Below are positions 51,858 through 60,201 of a stretch of 64,000 nucleotides of DNA, piece by piece. The stretch spans positions 1-64,000 of the forward strand of contig JACQBA010000019.1 in the NCBI GenBank assembly GCA_016194745.1, written 5' to 3'. Source of the stretch: Elusimicrobiota bacterium. Its GTDB lineage: Bacteria; Elusimicrobiota; Elusimicrobia; UBA1565; JACRDR01. A program made the position numbers and the translations under genes. Each line of letters begins with the position of its first letter. Within the stretch, counting starts at the first letter, position 1. The notes under the pieces are model-generated. The model did not search any database. It was not told the origin of the DNA and was given only the letters and a program-made list of their open reading frames with translations.

Positions 51858-51891
51858 GAAGGCCTCTTCCAGATTATTGGAAGAGGCCTTC
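51858..51891. terminator. terminator between convergent genes
   Basis: Perfect 14-bp stem GAAGGCCTCTTCCA / TGGAAGAGGCCTTC with a six-base loop. On the minus strand it is followed by TCGCTTTTT, so it mainly ends the cupin transcript, and it probably also stops the plus-strand TSP3 gene. Confidence 0.9.
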
Positions 51892-51909
51892 CGGTTCGAC
51901 GTCGAGCGT

Positions 51910-52320
51910 CTATTTCGTCGCGGGCTTGGCGGGCGCCTTCTTGGCTTTCGTCTTGGAGCCCTTGAGCTCGGTCACCAGAAGCTTCACCTCGCCGGCGCCG
52001 GCGTTCTCGGCCTTGTGAGACTCGGCGTTTATCCACATAACGTCGCCGGCCTTCACGTTGGCGTCCATCGTCTTGCCGCTTTCGTTCGTGATCTTGAGGC
52101 TGCCGTCCGTGATCGCGTAGGCGAAGTGATCGGGGTGGGAATGCATGCCGATCTTCCCGCCGGGCTTGAAGGTGACCTCGAAGACCCGGACCTTCTCGTT
52201 CTCGAAGACCTTCTTGTAGACGTCGGGGCCGACGTCCACCGGGTCCATCGACGCCGCGATCGCGCCGGATCCGGCCACAGACGCCGCCAACAACATCGAA
52301 AATACCGCGATGTTTCTCAT
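51910..52320 (-). CDS. secreted cupin-domain protein
   Basis: 136 residues: signal peptide (1-21), then a single cupin with VFEVTFKPGGKIGMHSHPDHFAYAI (motif 1, two His) and AGDVMWINAESHKAEN (motif 2, His). A metal site is likely. Basic Lys/Ala/Pro tail. Function unknown; small periplasmic cupins of this type are often annotated only as cupin. AAAGGAGGA gives a strong ribosome site. Confidence 0.85.
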   Translation of the reverse strand: MRNIAVFSMLLAASVAGSGAIAASMDPVDVGPDVYKKVFENEKVRVFEVTFKPGGKIGMHSHPDHFAYAITDGSLKITNESGKTMDANVKAGDVMWINAESHKAENAGAGEVKLLVTELKGSKTKAKKAPAKPATK

Positions 52321-52461
52321 GGATGAGTCCTCCTTTGCGGCCCCGATTCTACCAAAAGAGCCGCTGCGCCGGCATGACGTCCCGGCGGGCGCGGCCGGGA
52401 GAATAGATTTCCGATAGAGTAACGGTCGCAATCCGATAGTCCCCTACGGCATCCTATCACC

Positions 52462-53064
52462 ATGCGAGAGACAAGGCTGGCGGGACTCGGGATCGTCGTC
52501 GCGCTGCTGGCGCAATCTCCGGCGCGCGCCGCGTTCTTCAGCGCTACAACCGAGCCTAAAGCGTCGCCGTCTCCCATCGATCAGAGAATGAAAAAGGACG
52601 CGCAGATACTCCATCGCGCCTTCGGGAACGATCTGCCGAAAGTAATAGGAGCTCTCGGCAAGATCCTCAGCCAGGCCCAAGATCCGATGATTCCGTACCT
52701 TGCCACCATCGAGCGAGCGCTCCAACGTCTGACGGCACAAGGCCTGATCACTCCGGAGATGGTGGATCGCTATCACCGGGATCCCTATCGCGACACGAGC
52801 GAGATCACCCGCGCTCTCAATCAACCCCGACGGCTCTTCAAGCGCCCCGCGCCGCCTGCGCTCCAGCGCCGGAGCCCGGTTGGACGCGGCGCGGTCAAGG
52901 CGCCACGCGGGCGCTCGAGGGCACGCGCGCCGAGAGCGAGATCTTTGGCTCGCCCGGCGATGAGCCGGCCCGGCACGCCGGCGAGGCCGCAGGCCGTCGC
53001 TCCGCGCGCCGGCGCGTTCAATGCACGAGCGTTCTGGGAGGCGGCGGATCGGACATTGCCTTAG
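52462..53064 (+). CDS. hypothetical secreted protein with basic tail
   Basis: 200 residues, signal peptide to about 24 (ARAAFF). A helical part contains SPIDQRMKKDAQILHRAFGN and LITPEMVDRYHRDPYRD; the C-terminal 70 residues are Arg/Ala/Pro-rich. No family known, but a fragment of the same gene family lies at 54627, so it is a duplicated local family. Confidence 0.65.
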   Translation: MRETRLAGLGIVVALLAQSPARAAFFSATTEPKASPSPIDQRMKKDAQILHRAFGNDLPKVIGALGKILSQAQDPMIPYLATIERALQRLTAQGLITPEMVDRYHRDPYRDTSEITRALNQPRRLFKRPAPPALQRRSPVGRGAVKAPRGRSRARAPRARSLARPAMSRPGTPARPQAVAPRAGAFNARAFWEAADRTLP

Positions 53065-53089
53065 GATGCGGCGGTCGGCGCCGCCGAGG

Positions 53090-53599
53090 TCATTCGGGTC
53101 CGCGTACGCGCTTCATCGCGAGCCTGGCGATCGCGCATAGGCCGAGGAAGATGCCTGTCAACGACGCCAGCGACATGAATACCCCGGCGAAAAAGTGCAG
53201 GCGGTCCAGCACGAAGAACGCCCCGAAGGCCAGGGCGGCCAACATGCACAGGCCCGAGAGCCGATCGAACCCGGGCTGAGCGTCGAACGGCGCGACGGCG
53301 TTGGACGCCGCCAATGCGGCCACCGCGCTGAGAAGCGGCGCGTAGTGCACGAACACATTCAGCGCCAGCAGATTCTGGTGGAGAAAGAACGCGCTGTAGG
53401 CAAGCACTCCCAACACGGAGACGCCCTGGAGCACCGCGAGATGCGTGGGGATGGTCGCGAAGACCGCCGCGGCGTTTTTGGAAGCGGCTCGTACGGGCAG
53501 CCCGATCGCGACCGTGACGACGGGCAACGCCGCGAGATACCCGAGCAGCGGGCCCGGGTGTCGTCCTAGAGCCTCCAGTCCTGCGTCGATGCTGTACAC
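53090..53599 (-). CDS. hypothetical membrane protein
   Basis: 169 residues from a GTG with AGGGAGG six bases upstream; an upstream TTG has no ribosome site. Five hydrophobic segments (for example LLGYLAALPVVTVAIGLP and LASLTGIFLGLCAIARLA). No family recognised. Convergent with the gene ending at 53064. Confidence 0.65.
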   Translation of the reverse strand: MYSIDAGLEALGRHPGPLLGYLAALPVVTVAIGLPVRAASKNAAAVFATIPTHLAVLQGVSVLGVLAYSAFFLHQNLLALNVFVHYAPLLSAVAALAASNAVAPFDAQPGFDRLSGLCMLAALAFGAFFVLDRLHFFAGVFMSLASLTGIFLGLCAIARLAMKRVRGPE

Positions 53600-53686
53600 G
53601 ATGTCCTCCCTGCGCGCGCCCAATCCGGTCGACTGCGTCCGGATTGTATCATGGAGTAGAGGGGAACGTCTTAGAGGAGGCTGACT

Positions 53687-54013
53687 CTACTTCCTTGTGC
53701 AGCAGACAAGGTAGTATCCGTCGAATTGATGCTGGACGGAGATCGGCCTGCGGGCGTTGCAATTGCGTTCGATCCAGCCGTTCAAGATGAGTGAAGGAAC
53801 GTGGGGACTGCACCGGTATTCGCCTTTCTTCTCTTCGGACGAACTGTCCTCGTCCTCTTCGGGCGCCGCCGCTTGGGCCACCGCTCCGGAATCCGCCGCG
53901 GCGGTATCGAGGCTATCCAAGACGCCCGCCGAACCTGACATGGCGGCGTTCTCGGCGGATACGGTCGACGACAAGGCCAACAGAAGCACGGCGGCAAGCG
54001 TCATCATGTTCAT
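53687..54013 (-). CDS. small secreted Cys-containing protein
   Basis: 108 residues: signal peptide (MNMMTLAAVLLLALSSTVSA), an acidic Asp/Glu/Ser stretch (PEEDEDSSSEEKKGE) and a C-terminal module with CSPHVPSLILNGWIERNC and YYLVCCTRK, four Cys in total. No family known. GGAGAG precedes the ATG. Confidence 0.65.
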   Translation of the reverse strand: MNMMTLAAVLLLALSSTVSAENAAMSGSAGVLDSLDTAAADSGAVAQAAAPEEDEDSSSEEKKGEYRCSPHVPSLILNGWIERNCNARRPISVQHQFDGYYLVCCTRK

Positions 54014-54168
54014 GGCGTCATCTCTCCATACGCTCCCCTCAGCGCAGTCTCTCCGCGTCTCGACGCATGATAGCCCGAACGCAGGAACGGCAAGCTGAGC
54101 TTCTAAGGCCGGATAGTCGGCGAAAATCGTCCCATGCCGGCATGGGCATTCCTTCCTAATCAGCGAAC

Positions 54169-54528
54169 CTAATGTGCGCGGGGGGAGCTTGCGCGCGACC
54201 CGAACAGCACCGCGCCTCTCCCAAGCAGCGTCACGTCCGCCCGTGGTCCCGCACGCCGCCGACGCCCCGGACGCTTCGGCGATTGCGCCGCCAGTCGGTC
54301 CAAGATGACGAACGCGGGACCGCATGCGTCAAGTATGGCTGCGCCCGCGTCAAAGGCGACGAACCGATTGCGCTCACGGCCGTACAGTTTGGACCCGACG
54401 CGGCGCTCCAACGTCCGCAGTTTCTGGCTGACGGCTGACTGGGTCACGCCGAGCCTCCTCGCAGCCCTCCCCACGCCCCCAAGTCTCCGGGCGAGCCAGA
54501 AGACGTACAGGGCGTTGAGATCGATCAT
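54169..54528 (-). CDS. LysR-type DNA-binding domain, truncated
   Basis: 119 residues. The first 65 are a LysR winged helix-turn-helix: LNALYVFWLARRLGGVGRAA, LGVTQSAVSQKLRTLER, VGSKLYGRERN. The usual 200-residue effector-binding domain is missing and replaced by an Arg-rich tail. Probably a decayed regulator, though it could still bind DNA. No obvious target gene is adjacent. Confidence 0.7.
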   Translation of the reverse strand: MIDLNALYVFWLARRLGGVGRAARRLGVTQSAVSQKLRTLERRVGSKLYGRERNRFVAFDAGAAILDACGPAFVILDRLAAQSPKRPGRRRRAGPRADVTLLGRGAVLFGSRASSPRAH

Positions 54529-54626
54529 TGGCGCTCGCTGCATTCCTCCTTCCCCAGGATAGAGTAACCGGGCAGCCTAAGTTACGCCTGAGAACGTCTT
54601 ATGGGAAATCTAAGTTGCGACGAGTA

Positions 54627-54740
54627 TCCGATCCGAGCGCAACAGGTCCAATTCTCGTTGACCAGAGACTCATGAAGAATGCGCAGATATTCCATCGCGT
54701 CTATGGGAACGATATTCAAATGGTACTGGGCTCGGCAGAA
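54627..54740 (+). pseudogene. fragment related to the gene at 52462
   Basis: The translated stretch ILVDQRLMKNAQIFHRVYGN followed by DIQMVLGSAEG matches SPIDQRMKKDAQILHRAFGN then DLPKVIGAL of the gene at 52462, and the DNA also aligns (GCGCAGATA, CCATCGCG). The signal peptide and tail are gone; the reading runs straight into a terminator. Confidence 0.7.
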
Positions 54741-54770
54741 GGGCCGTCCAGACCGAGTCTGGGCGGCCCT
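54740..54770 (+). terminator. Rho-independent terminator-like hairpin
   Basis: 13-bp stem AGGGCCGTCCAGA / TCTGGGCGGCCCT (one wobble) with a five-base loop, then TTGTTG. It ends the fragment at 54627. Confidence 0.7.
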
Positions 54771-54907
54771 TGTTGTCCGTCGCTCGATCCCGCGCTACGA
54801 CGTGAGCGCGCCGCCGAGCCTTCCCTGCTCCAGCTCAGGCTTTATTTTCTCCAATTGCTGATCTAGGCACGGAGTAGACGTTGACCTCCGCATCGTAATC
54901 CTCACGA

Positions 54908-55405
54908 TCAAGACTGCTGCTCGCCCGCTTTTCCCATCTCCGTGCCGATGATCTCATCGGTAGCTGGCCGCTTATCGGACCTTACCGAAAGCCACAACTG
55001 CCGCTTGCCGTCGGCGACATTCGACACATTCAGGACGGACTCCAATTTGAGGCGCCTCTTGTCGTCGAAGCCCAGCACGGTCGACTGCTTCGGTGCGTTC
55101 TCGAAGGCGAAGAAGCGGCTCTGGTCCGGACCGTTCGTGAATATGGGATACCGCGTGGCGGACAGTGTCTCATATCCCGCGTGTCGCAGGTTTTCCATCT
55201 TCACTCCCAACGTGTTGAGCACGCAGGAGCCATGCTGGTTCATGTACTTTCGCATCTCCTGCTCGGCGAGCGGATCCGGAACGATCGCCGCTCCTACCGG
55301 GGGACTGTTCGGATCCTCTTCCACCGTGTAGCCGCCGTGACAGTGCGGCGTCAGAAGTCCGATCATGAGAACGGCCGTGCAACCGATCGTCGATGCGCGC
55401 ATCAT
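54908..55405 (-). CDS. hypothetical secreted protein
   Basis: 165 residues: signal peptide to about 24 (HCHGGYT), then MRKYMNQHGSCVLNTLGVKM and TRYPIFTNGPDQSRFFAFEN. No family recognised. GGGAGGG lies 11 bases before the ATG. Divergent from the gene at 55586. Confidence 0.65.
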   Translation of the reverse strand: MMRASTIGCTAVLMIGLLTPHCHGGYTVEEDPNSPPVGAAIVPDPLAEQEMRKYMNQHGSCVLNTLGVKMENLRHAGYETLSATRYPIFTNGPDQSRFFAFENAPKQSTVLGFDDKRRLKLESVLNVSNVADGKRQLWLSVRSDKRPATDEIIGTEMGKAGEQQS

Positions 55406-55568
55406 ATGCCGCGAATCCCTCCCTGTCCATGGCCCTTTCTGCGATCCCCCCGGCAGCCCGATTCGCCATCACTATGGATTCCCGGGCTACGATTCCTCGG
55501 TGAAATTCCTATGAATCCGCTATGCGCGGGACATCATGACGGCGATCGCCCCATTACCGCTAGGAAAG

Positions 55569-55577
55569 TGCTAGAAA
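55569..55577 (+). promoter_or_regulatory. extended -10-like element, probably leaderless
   Basis: TGCTAGAAA ends 8 bases before the ATG at 55586 and supports that start over an ATG at 55511. Confidence 0.4.
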
Positions 55578-55585
55578 GCGTCCTG

Positions 55586-56164
55586 ATGATGATCGCCCGG
55601 CTGCTCATTGCGCCGCTCCTCGCGTTCGGCGACGTCCCGGTGCAGGTGGAGGCGCCGAGCGCGCGGCCCTATGTGGAGGCCTCTCCCGAGCTCTTCGCCC
55701 GCCGCGCGCGGGCGTGCCGCGAGGATCTAAAGGACTACGACCGGGCGCCTTCGCGCGCGCTCCTCGACCGGCTCGCGGTCTGCATGGAGCACCCGGACGC
55801 CGAGCTGCGCGCCTCCGTGCTCGACCGGATCCCGGACCGCAGGCTTTGGGACCTTTCCGATTACGAAAGCGGAGTCGAACCGCTGCTGCAGGATCTGAGC
55901 CGCCGATTCGAGCACGACCCTGACTGGAAGGTGTCGATTCACGCGGGGCAGCTGCGCGGCTTCATCTCCAATACGCGGCATTGGCTGGCCTGGGAGTCTC
56001 CCGCGGCGCAGGCTCGGCGGGGTAGAAAGGAGTCTGAATCCCGCGGTCGCAGCGACGAGCCGTTCACCATCTGGAATCTCGTCCTTTTCGGCGCCGCCGT
56101 CACGTGCTTCATGATCGTCCAGACGCTCAAGTTCCGGAAACGAGGCGGGAAGCGGCGGTACTAA
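55586..56164 (+). CDS. hypothetical protein with C-terminal membrane helix
   Basis: 192 residues. A short hydrophobic N-terminus, an all-helical middle (LLDRLAVCMEHPDAELRASVLDRI, loosely HEAT-like), a basic linker (RRGRKESESRGRS) and a membrane helix near the end (IWNLVLFGAAVTCFMIVQTL) with a basic cytoplasmic tail. No family recognised. Its stop overlaps the convergent gene by four bases. Confidence 0.65.
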   Translation: MMIARLLIAPLLAFGDVPVQVEAPSARPYVEASPELFARRARACREDLKDYDRAPSRALLDRLAVCMEHPDAELRASVLDRIPDRRLWDLSDYESGVEPLLQDLSRRFEHDPDWKVSIHAGQLRGFISNTRHWLAWESPAAQARRGRKESESRGRSDEPFTIWNLVLFGAAVTCFMIVQTLKFRKRGGKRRY

Positions 56165-57042
56165 AGGTGGCCGTTCGTCAGGATGCCGCTGCGATAGCTA
56201 TGCCGGCGAAGCGGCTGGGCGGGCTGCTCGGAGTCCCAAAGGATCTCGCGAATCAAGAGTCTTCCGGAATTGTCGCTGACCCGCCTCACGGCATGGGCGT
56301 GATTGCCGATGCCGTCGGTCCATAGTCTTCCGGCGTTATCCACGACGGCGTAGCGTCCGTGATACGGGGGTCGGCTGGGCGCCTCCAACGAGAGCACAAG
56401 ACCCCGCCCGCGCGGGTCGACCGGGGGAGGATCGCCGGAAAGAGGGAAGAGGGAGACCCTGTCGCCGTGGAAATTTCCCACCGTCAATATCCCGAATTTG
56501 ACGGCGCCTTGCTGGCCTTCCAGTTTCCGGCCGATCCGCGCCAGCGCCTCGAGCTTCGGAGTGTTCGGGTACAGCAAATCGCTCTGGCGGCTGAGCGCGT
56601 CCGCGACGCTCCTCAGATCGTCGGCGGCCGTCGGAACGGGCGCCTTTCCGGCGAGGACGCCCGCCGCGATGATCAAGGCGCGCGTCTGCTGCAGATCCAG
56701 TTCCCTATAGACCTCCTGCGATTCGTCGCGTCGCGGGCCCGAGTACTGGAGCGCCGCCATCGCAGGATCGAATCGGGTGTTCGGCGAAATCTCCCGCAAA
56801 TAGGCATTGAGCGCGTTGACGCCGGCCTCGCCGACCTCTCTCGCGATGGCGTCCGCCTGCGGCTTGCGCGCCTCGCGATACGCCCGCATCGCCTCTTCCT
56901 GCTCCGCCGGCGACATCTCCCCGACGCACCCGCCGCGCGCGCCTGCGCATCGAGCCCAGGACGCCGTGCCGGAGTTCAGGTAAAGGATGGTAAATAGCGC
57001 CGCGGTCGCAGATTTCACACTCGTCCTTAAAATGCCTTTCAT
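56161..57042 (-). CDS. hypothetical secreted protein
   Basis: 293 residues, signal peptide to about 30 (SWARC). The N-terminal half is helical (EEAMRAYREARKPQADAIAR), the C-terminal half beta-rich (FGILTVGNFHGDRVSLFPL, YHGRYAVVDNAGRLWTDGI). No family recognised. TATCCT lies exactly 6 bases before the ATG, a leaderless arrangement. Confidence 0.65.
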   Translation of the reverse strand: MKGILRTSVKSATAALFTILYLNSGTASWARCAGARGGCVGEMSPAEQEEAMRAYREARKPQADAIAREVGEAGVNALNAYLREISPNTRFDPAMAALQYSGPRRDESQEVYRELDLQQTRALIIAAGVLAGKAPVPTAADDLRSVADALSRQSDLLYPNTPKLEALARIGRKLEGQQGAVKFGILTVGNFHGDRVSLFPLSGDPPPVDPRGRGLVLSLEAPSRPPYHGRYAVVDNAGRLWTDGIGNHAHAVRRVSDNSGRLLIREILWDSEQPAQPLRRHSYRSGILTNGHL

Positions 57043-57156
57043 GTGACGAGGATAGCGGCGCGGCGCCGCCGATGTTTGGGCCCTCGGGGGACGACATCGG
57101 CCCTATTTCGACCTATTCAATGGGTGCCTTAGATGCCTATGCTATATTGCAAGCGC

Positions 57157-57177
57157 GAAATCGGCGTACCCGATTTC
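57157..57177 (+). other. small hairpin in a 250-base gap
   Basis: GAAATCGG / CCGATTTC with a five-base loop, followed at about 57210 by a second hairpin (GCCCA/TGGGC). They lie in the leader region of the gene at 57292. Could be a regulatory leader or chance; nothing else is seen in 57043-57291. Confidence 0.25.
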
Positions 57178-57291
57178 CGCTTCGAACGTGAGCGTGATTT
57201 CAATATCCGAATGCCCAAGCCTGTCTGGGCACGACGCCTCAGCCCCTCTACGCGAAGCGGCGCTATCCTGCGGTCAGCGGGAGGTGCACCC

Positions 57292-58092
57292 ATGAAGAGA
57301 GTATGGACGCTCGCCGCACTCGCGTTGGCCTTCGCCGTCCCGGCGACGGCGCTTCAAGACGTCACGGTCGAAACCCGAGCCGCCTCCGTCCGAGCGAGGC
57401 TATTGCTGGACGATGCCGCGCAGCAGGGGCTGCTCCCGCCGACGGTGGAGGCGATCTCGGTCTCCGCGCGTGCGTCGGCTGCCGTCACAGACGATACGTG
57501 CCGCGCCGCGGAGCGCGTCGTGCGGGAAAGCGACCTGGTATTCTTGGAGCGCAAGGACCACCTCTTCGCCGGCATCGCCGAGGCCTCGAACTCGTGGGCC
57601 GCCCATGTGGGGCTCGCCTTCAAAGGCGCGGGGGGAAAGTGGGTCATCTACGAAAGTCCTTGGGGCGGGACGCCTCAGAGCCTCTGCGCGTTTCTCAAGG
57701 ACACGACGGGCCGCGTGGCCATCGGGCACGTCAAAGGCATCGGCGCGGACGCCGTCCGGCGGGTCAAGGCCTGGGCGACCCATCCCGCGAACCTCCGCAA
57801 ACCCTATGACAACGGCTTCGACTTCGACGACAAGGAAGGCCTCTACTGCTCGAAGTTCGTCTATCTGGCGTTCCGGGCGGCCGGACTGACGGTCGGAAGG
57901 ATCCAGACATTCGACGACATCTTCAAGGAGTTCAAAGGCGGCTGGGTGCGCAAGCAGGTGTTGCTCTTGAAGTTCAATTACTTCTTTGGGGAAGAGCACG
58001 ACCTTCCCGAGATCCCGTGGACGCGCCGCGCGGTGACCCCCGGAAGCCAGCTAGCCGATCCCGGTCTCGAAATCGTCCTGGGCCGGCGCTGA
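57292..58092 (+). CDS. YiiX/YaeF-like permuted NlpC/P60 cysteine peptidase
   Basis: 266 residues. Signal peptide 1-20. The permuted papain-like order is visible: SDLVFLERKD, then catalytic His105 (WAAHVGLAF), polar Glu121 (YESPWGG), and nucleophile Cys186 (GLYCSKFVYLAF). Relatives are amidases or peptidases that act on cell-wall peptides or lipids. GGGAGG precedes the ATG. Confidence 0.85.
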   Translation: MKRVWTLAALALAFAVPATALQDVTVETRAASVRARLLLDDAAQQGLLPPTVEAISVSARASAAVTDDTCRAAERVVRESDLVFLERKDHLFAGIAEASNSWAAHVGLAFKGAGGKWVIYESPWGGTPQSLCAFLKDTTGRVAIGHVKGIGADAVRRVKAWATHPANLRKPYDNGFDFDDKEGLYCSKFVYLAFRAAGLTVGRIQTFDDIFKEFKGGWVRKQVLLLKFNYFFGEEHDLPEIPWTRRAVTPGSQLADPGLEIVLGRR

Positions 58093-58105
58093 ACGCAGGT
58101 CCCGC

Positions 58106-58282
58106 CTACTCGACGATCGCCTGCTCGGCGGCGATGAGAAAATAGTGGCCGATCGAGCCGCCGACGAACTGGATCGCCTTGGGCGCGCCGCCGGCGAGCT
58201 CCGTCTGCGCTCAGTCCTTCGCCCTTTTTCGGTTCGAGGAAGTTCCGCACCTTGATCGAGTAGCCCTGCAGCGAGGTCCCGG
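58106..58282 (-). pseudogene. frameshifted C-terminal gene remnant
   Basis: On the minus strand GTSLQGYSIKVRNFLEPKKG reads in one frame and then GGAPKAIQFVGGSIGHYFLI and AAEQAIVE-stop in the next, joined near 58210 by a frameshift. Both parts look like real protein, and no start is present. Family unknown. Confidence 0.55.
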
Positions 58283-58945
58283 CTAGCGGCTGTTGCCCAG
58301 GAACATGCCGACGATCTTTCCGACGAAATGCCCGATGATGCCGCCCGCAACGGCGCCGATCAGTGAACCCAGGATGGGGCCGCCGAGCAAGCCCCCCAGC
58401 ATCGCGCCCGCGGTCATGCCGATAGAGGCGCCGTAGTCCCGCTGCTCCCAGAGCCACGTCGATCCCAAGGCGGTCCCGGCGCCGATGACCGCGCCGATGA
58501 CGCCTCCGGACAGAAATCCGCCGATGCCGCCGATGATGGCGGCTCCGCCGTAGATCGCCCAGAGAGGAGGCTTGAACCCCTCGTTCTTCTTGTCGCCCTC
58601 GCGCTCACCGGACGGCGCGGGCGTTGCGGGCCTCTCCGGCGCGGCGGGAGCGGGCGCCGTCGCGGTCAGATTCGGGACTTGCGCCGTGCGCTGGAACGCT
58701 CCGGCTTGCACCAGCGCGCCCGATGGGTCCCGGCTCTCGCCGAAGGCGGCGTCGGAGAGCTGGCGCGCGCCGGGCGCGTCGTTGGTGCCCGCGGCGACAG
58801 CGCTGATGCCGGCCGCGTTATGGAGCTGCCCCAAGGCCGGACAGTCGCCGCCGTCGCAGGGCCGGACCGCGGCAGGGGAGAGCCGAGCGCACAGTAGCAG
58901 CGCGACGACGGCGGTCGTTCTCGCGTACGGTCGATTCACGACCAT
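58283..58945 (-). CDS. secreted glycine-zipper protein
   Basis: 220 residues: N-terminal signal, a Pro/Ala linker, then from about 125 a glycine-zipper membrane region with GGAAIIGGIGGFLSGGVIG, GAMLGGLLGGPILGSLIGA and VAGGIIGHFVGKIVGMFLG. Such regions insert in membranes and oligomerise. No family name assigned. Confidence 0.75.
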   Translation of the reverse strand: MVVNRPYARTTAVVALLLCARLSPAAVRPCDGGDCPALGQLHNAAGISAVAAGTNDAPGARQLSDAAFGESRDPSGALVQAGAFQRTAQVPNLTATAPAPAAPERPATPAPSGEREGDKKNEGFKPPLWAIYGGAAIIGGIGGFLSGGVIGAVIGAGTALGSTWLWEQRDYGASIGMTAGAMLGGLLGGPILGSLIGAVAGGIIGHFVGKIVGMFLGNSR

Positions 58946-59036
58946 AGGGTAAGGAAAACACCCGGTCGGAAACAGGGTCCTTAGGCACCTATCGGCATGG
59001 ACCTATCGTACCCGCCTCCCGGATCGGGAGGGTACG

Positions 59037-59723
59037 TCAGCTCGAAGCCCGTCCTGGACCGACCGTGATCCCGATCGAGATCGCCCCGAATGCGACCGCG
59101 GCGACGACCGCATGGCGCCCGAAGCCGGCGGGAGCCGACCAAGCGACGACGCAGAGGTTCCAGCAGGAGTGAATGAGGATAGGCCACAGAAGAGAGCGAG
59201 TCCTCAGGGAGGCCGCGGCCAATCCCGCCGCCAGCGCCGATAGGACGCAGGCCTGATAGACCGTGGGGAAATGGGCGCCGACGAACAGGGCGGAGACGAA
59301 GGCCGCCGATAGGACAGGCCCGACGCCGCGGCGCAGCAGCCAATTGAGGCACAGCCCGCGGAAGAAGAGCTCCTCCGACACCGGCACGAGGATGGTCAGC
59401 GCCGCGTAGTCGACCGGCGACCGGAAGCTCGGGAGGGGGACCGCGCCCGGAGACAGACCCGTCGCGACGAGCGCCAGGGAAGAGAGCACGAGGACCGGCA
59501 GGACGACCGCCATCCCGGCGGGAGCCGCGCGCGTCGACACGGGCTCAAGCGGCAGCCAGCGCGCCGCGACCAAAACCGCGGCCAAGCGCCAGCCTGCTCC
59601 GAGGAGGAGCCGCAGCCACGGCGCGTCCTGAGCTTGGAGCTTCGTCGGTAGGTCGTAGAGAAGCAGCGAGCCGACCGCGATGATCGCAATGACGACCGTC
59701 TCGTCGACCGCGTCCAGCCTCAC
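59037..59723 (-). CDS. CPBP family intramembrane protease (CAAX-like)
   Basis: 228 residues from a GTG. About six membrane helices. The CPBP motifs are present: SEELFFRGL (EExxxR), the second His in GAHFPTVYQ, and HSCWNLCVV (HxxxN) near the end. These are integral metalloproteases; in bacteria their targets include prepropeptides and anti-sigma factors. Downstream of a tiny membrane protein, a pilin and an ECF sigma/anti-sigma pair on the same strand. Confidence 0.88.
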   Translation of the reverse strand: MRLDAVDETVVIAIIAVGSLLLYDLPTKLQAQDAPWLRLLLGAGWRLAAVLVAARWLPLEPVSTRAAPAGMAVVLPVLVLSSLALVATGLSPGAVPLPSFRSPVDYAALTILVPVSEELFFRGLCLNWLLRRGVGPVLSAAFVSALFVGAHFPTVYQACVLSALAAGLAAASLRTRSLLWPILIHSCWNLCVVAWSAPAGFGRHAVVAAVAFGAISIGITVGPGRASS

Positions 59724-59740
59724 GCGCGAAAGGACCCGGC

Positions 59741-59896
59741 CTAGTGAGACTCTCCAGGACGCCCGTGCGCCAGCTTGAGCCCGACGCGGACCGCCAGCAC
59801 GACCAACAGACCGAACAGCAGCCACGACAAGAGGAAGTTCTCCTGCCGGGCGATGGCCGCGATCTGCGGCGGCGCGTCTAGGCTCCCGGTCCACAT
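59741..59896 (-). CDS. tiny membrane protein
   Basis: 51 residues beginning MWTGSLDAPPQIAAIARQ, with one membrane helix (LSWLLFGLLVVLAVRVG) and a short polar tail ending PGESH. It fits the gap between the pilin and CPBP genes on the same strand (gaps of 17 and 21 bases). No family recognised. Confidence 0.55.
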   Translation of the reverse strand: MWTGSLDAPPQIAAIARQENFLLSWLLFGLLVVLAVRVGLKLAHGRPGESH

Positions 59897-59917
59897 GGCG
59901 TTTGGCCTCCCCGAGGA

Positions 59918-60106
59918 TCAGGAACCGCCCATGGATATGATGGCTCCTTGGATCATCGCGATGATCTTCTCGAATATCCCGCCGATGCCCGGCTTGAAGA
60001 GCCGGCCCAGCACCAGCACGACCCCCACCACGACGGAGAGCATCAAGAGATACTCGACCGTGTTCTGTCCCTTCTCGTCCCTGCGCAGGCCTCGGAGCGT
60101 CTTCAT
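59918..60106 (-). CDS. Flp/class III-type pilin
   Basis: 62 residues. A basic leader (MKTLRGLRRDEKG) ends at the prepilin-peptidase site G|QNTVEYLLM with Glu at +5, then a hydrophobic helix (LSVVVGVVLVLGRLF) and a short amphipathic tail. This is the plan of Flp/Fap pilins. No Tad secretion genes are in the window. GGGAG lies before the ATG. Confidence 0.88.
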   Translation of the reverse strand: MKTLRGLRRDEKGQNTVEYLLMLSVVVGVVLVLGRLFKPGIGGIFEKIIAMIQGAIISMGGS

Positions 60107-60201
60107 GGCGGCTTCTCCCGGGAGCCCGTCCGTCGCCGCTGCGCCGTCGACGGGTCCTCATGGAGTTGGACCGGGACCCGCCGGATTTTGTTCCCGCACG
60201 C

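Noticed and set aside
59037..59723. CPBP protein as a bacteriocin immunity or maturation gene
   Set aside because: No bacteriocin precursor or exporter is nearby; the Flp pilin is not a bacteriocin precursor.
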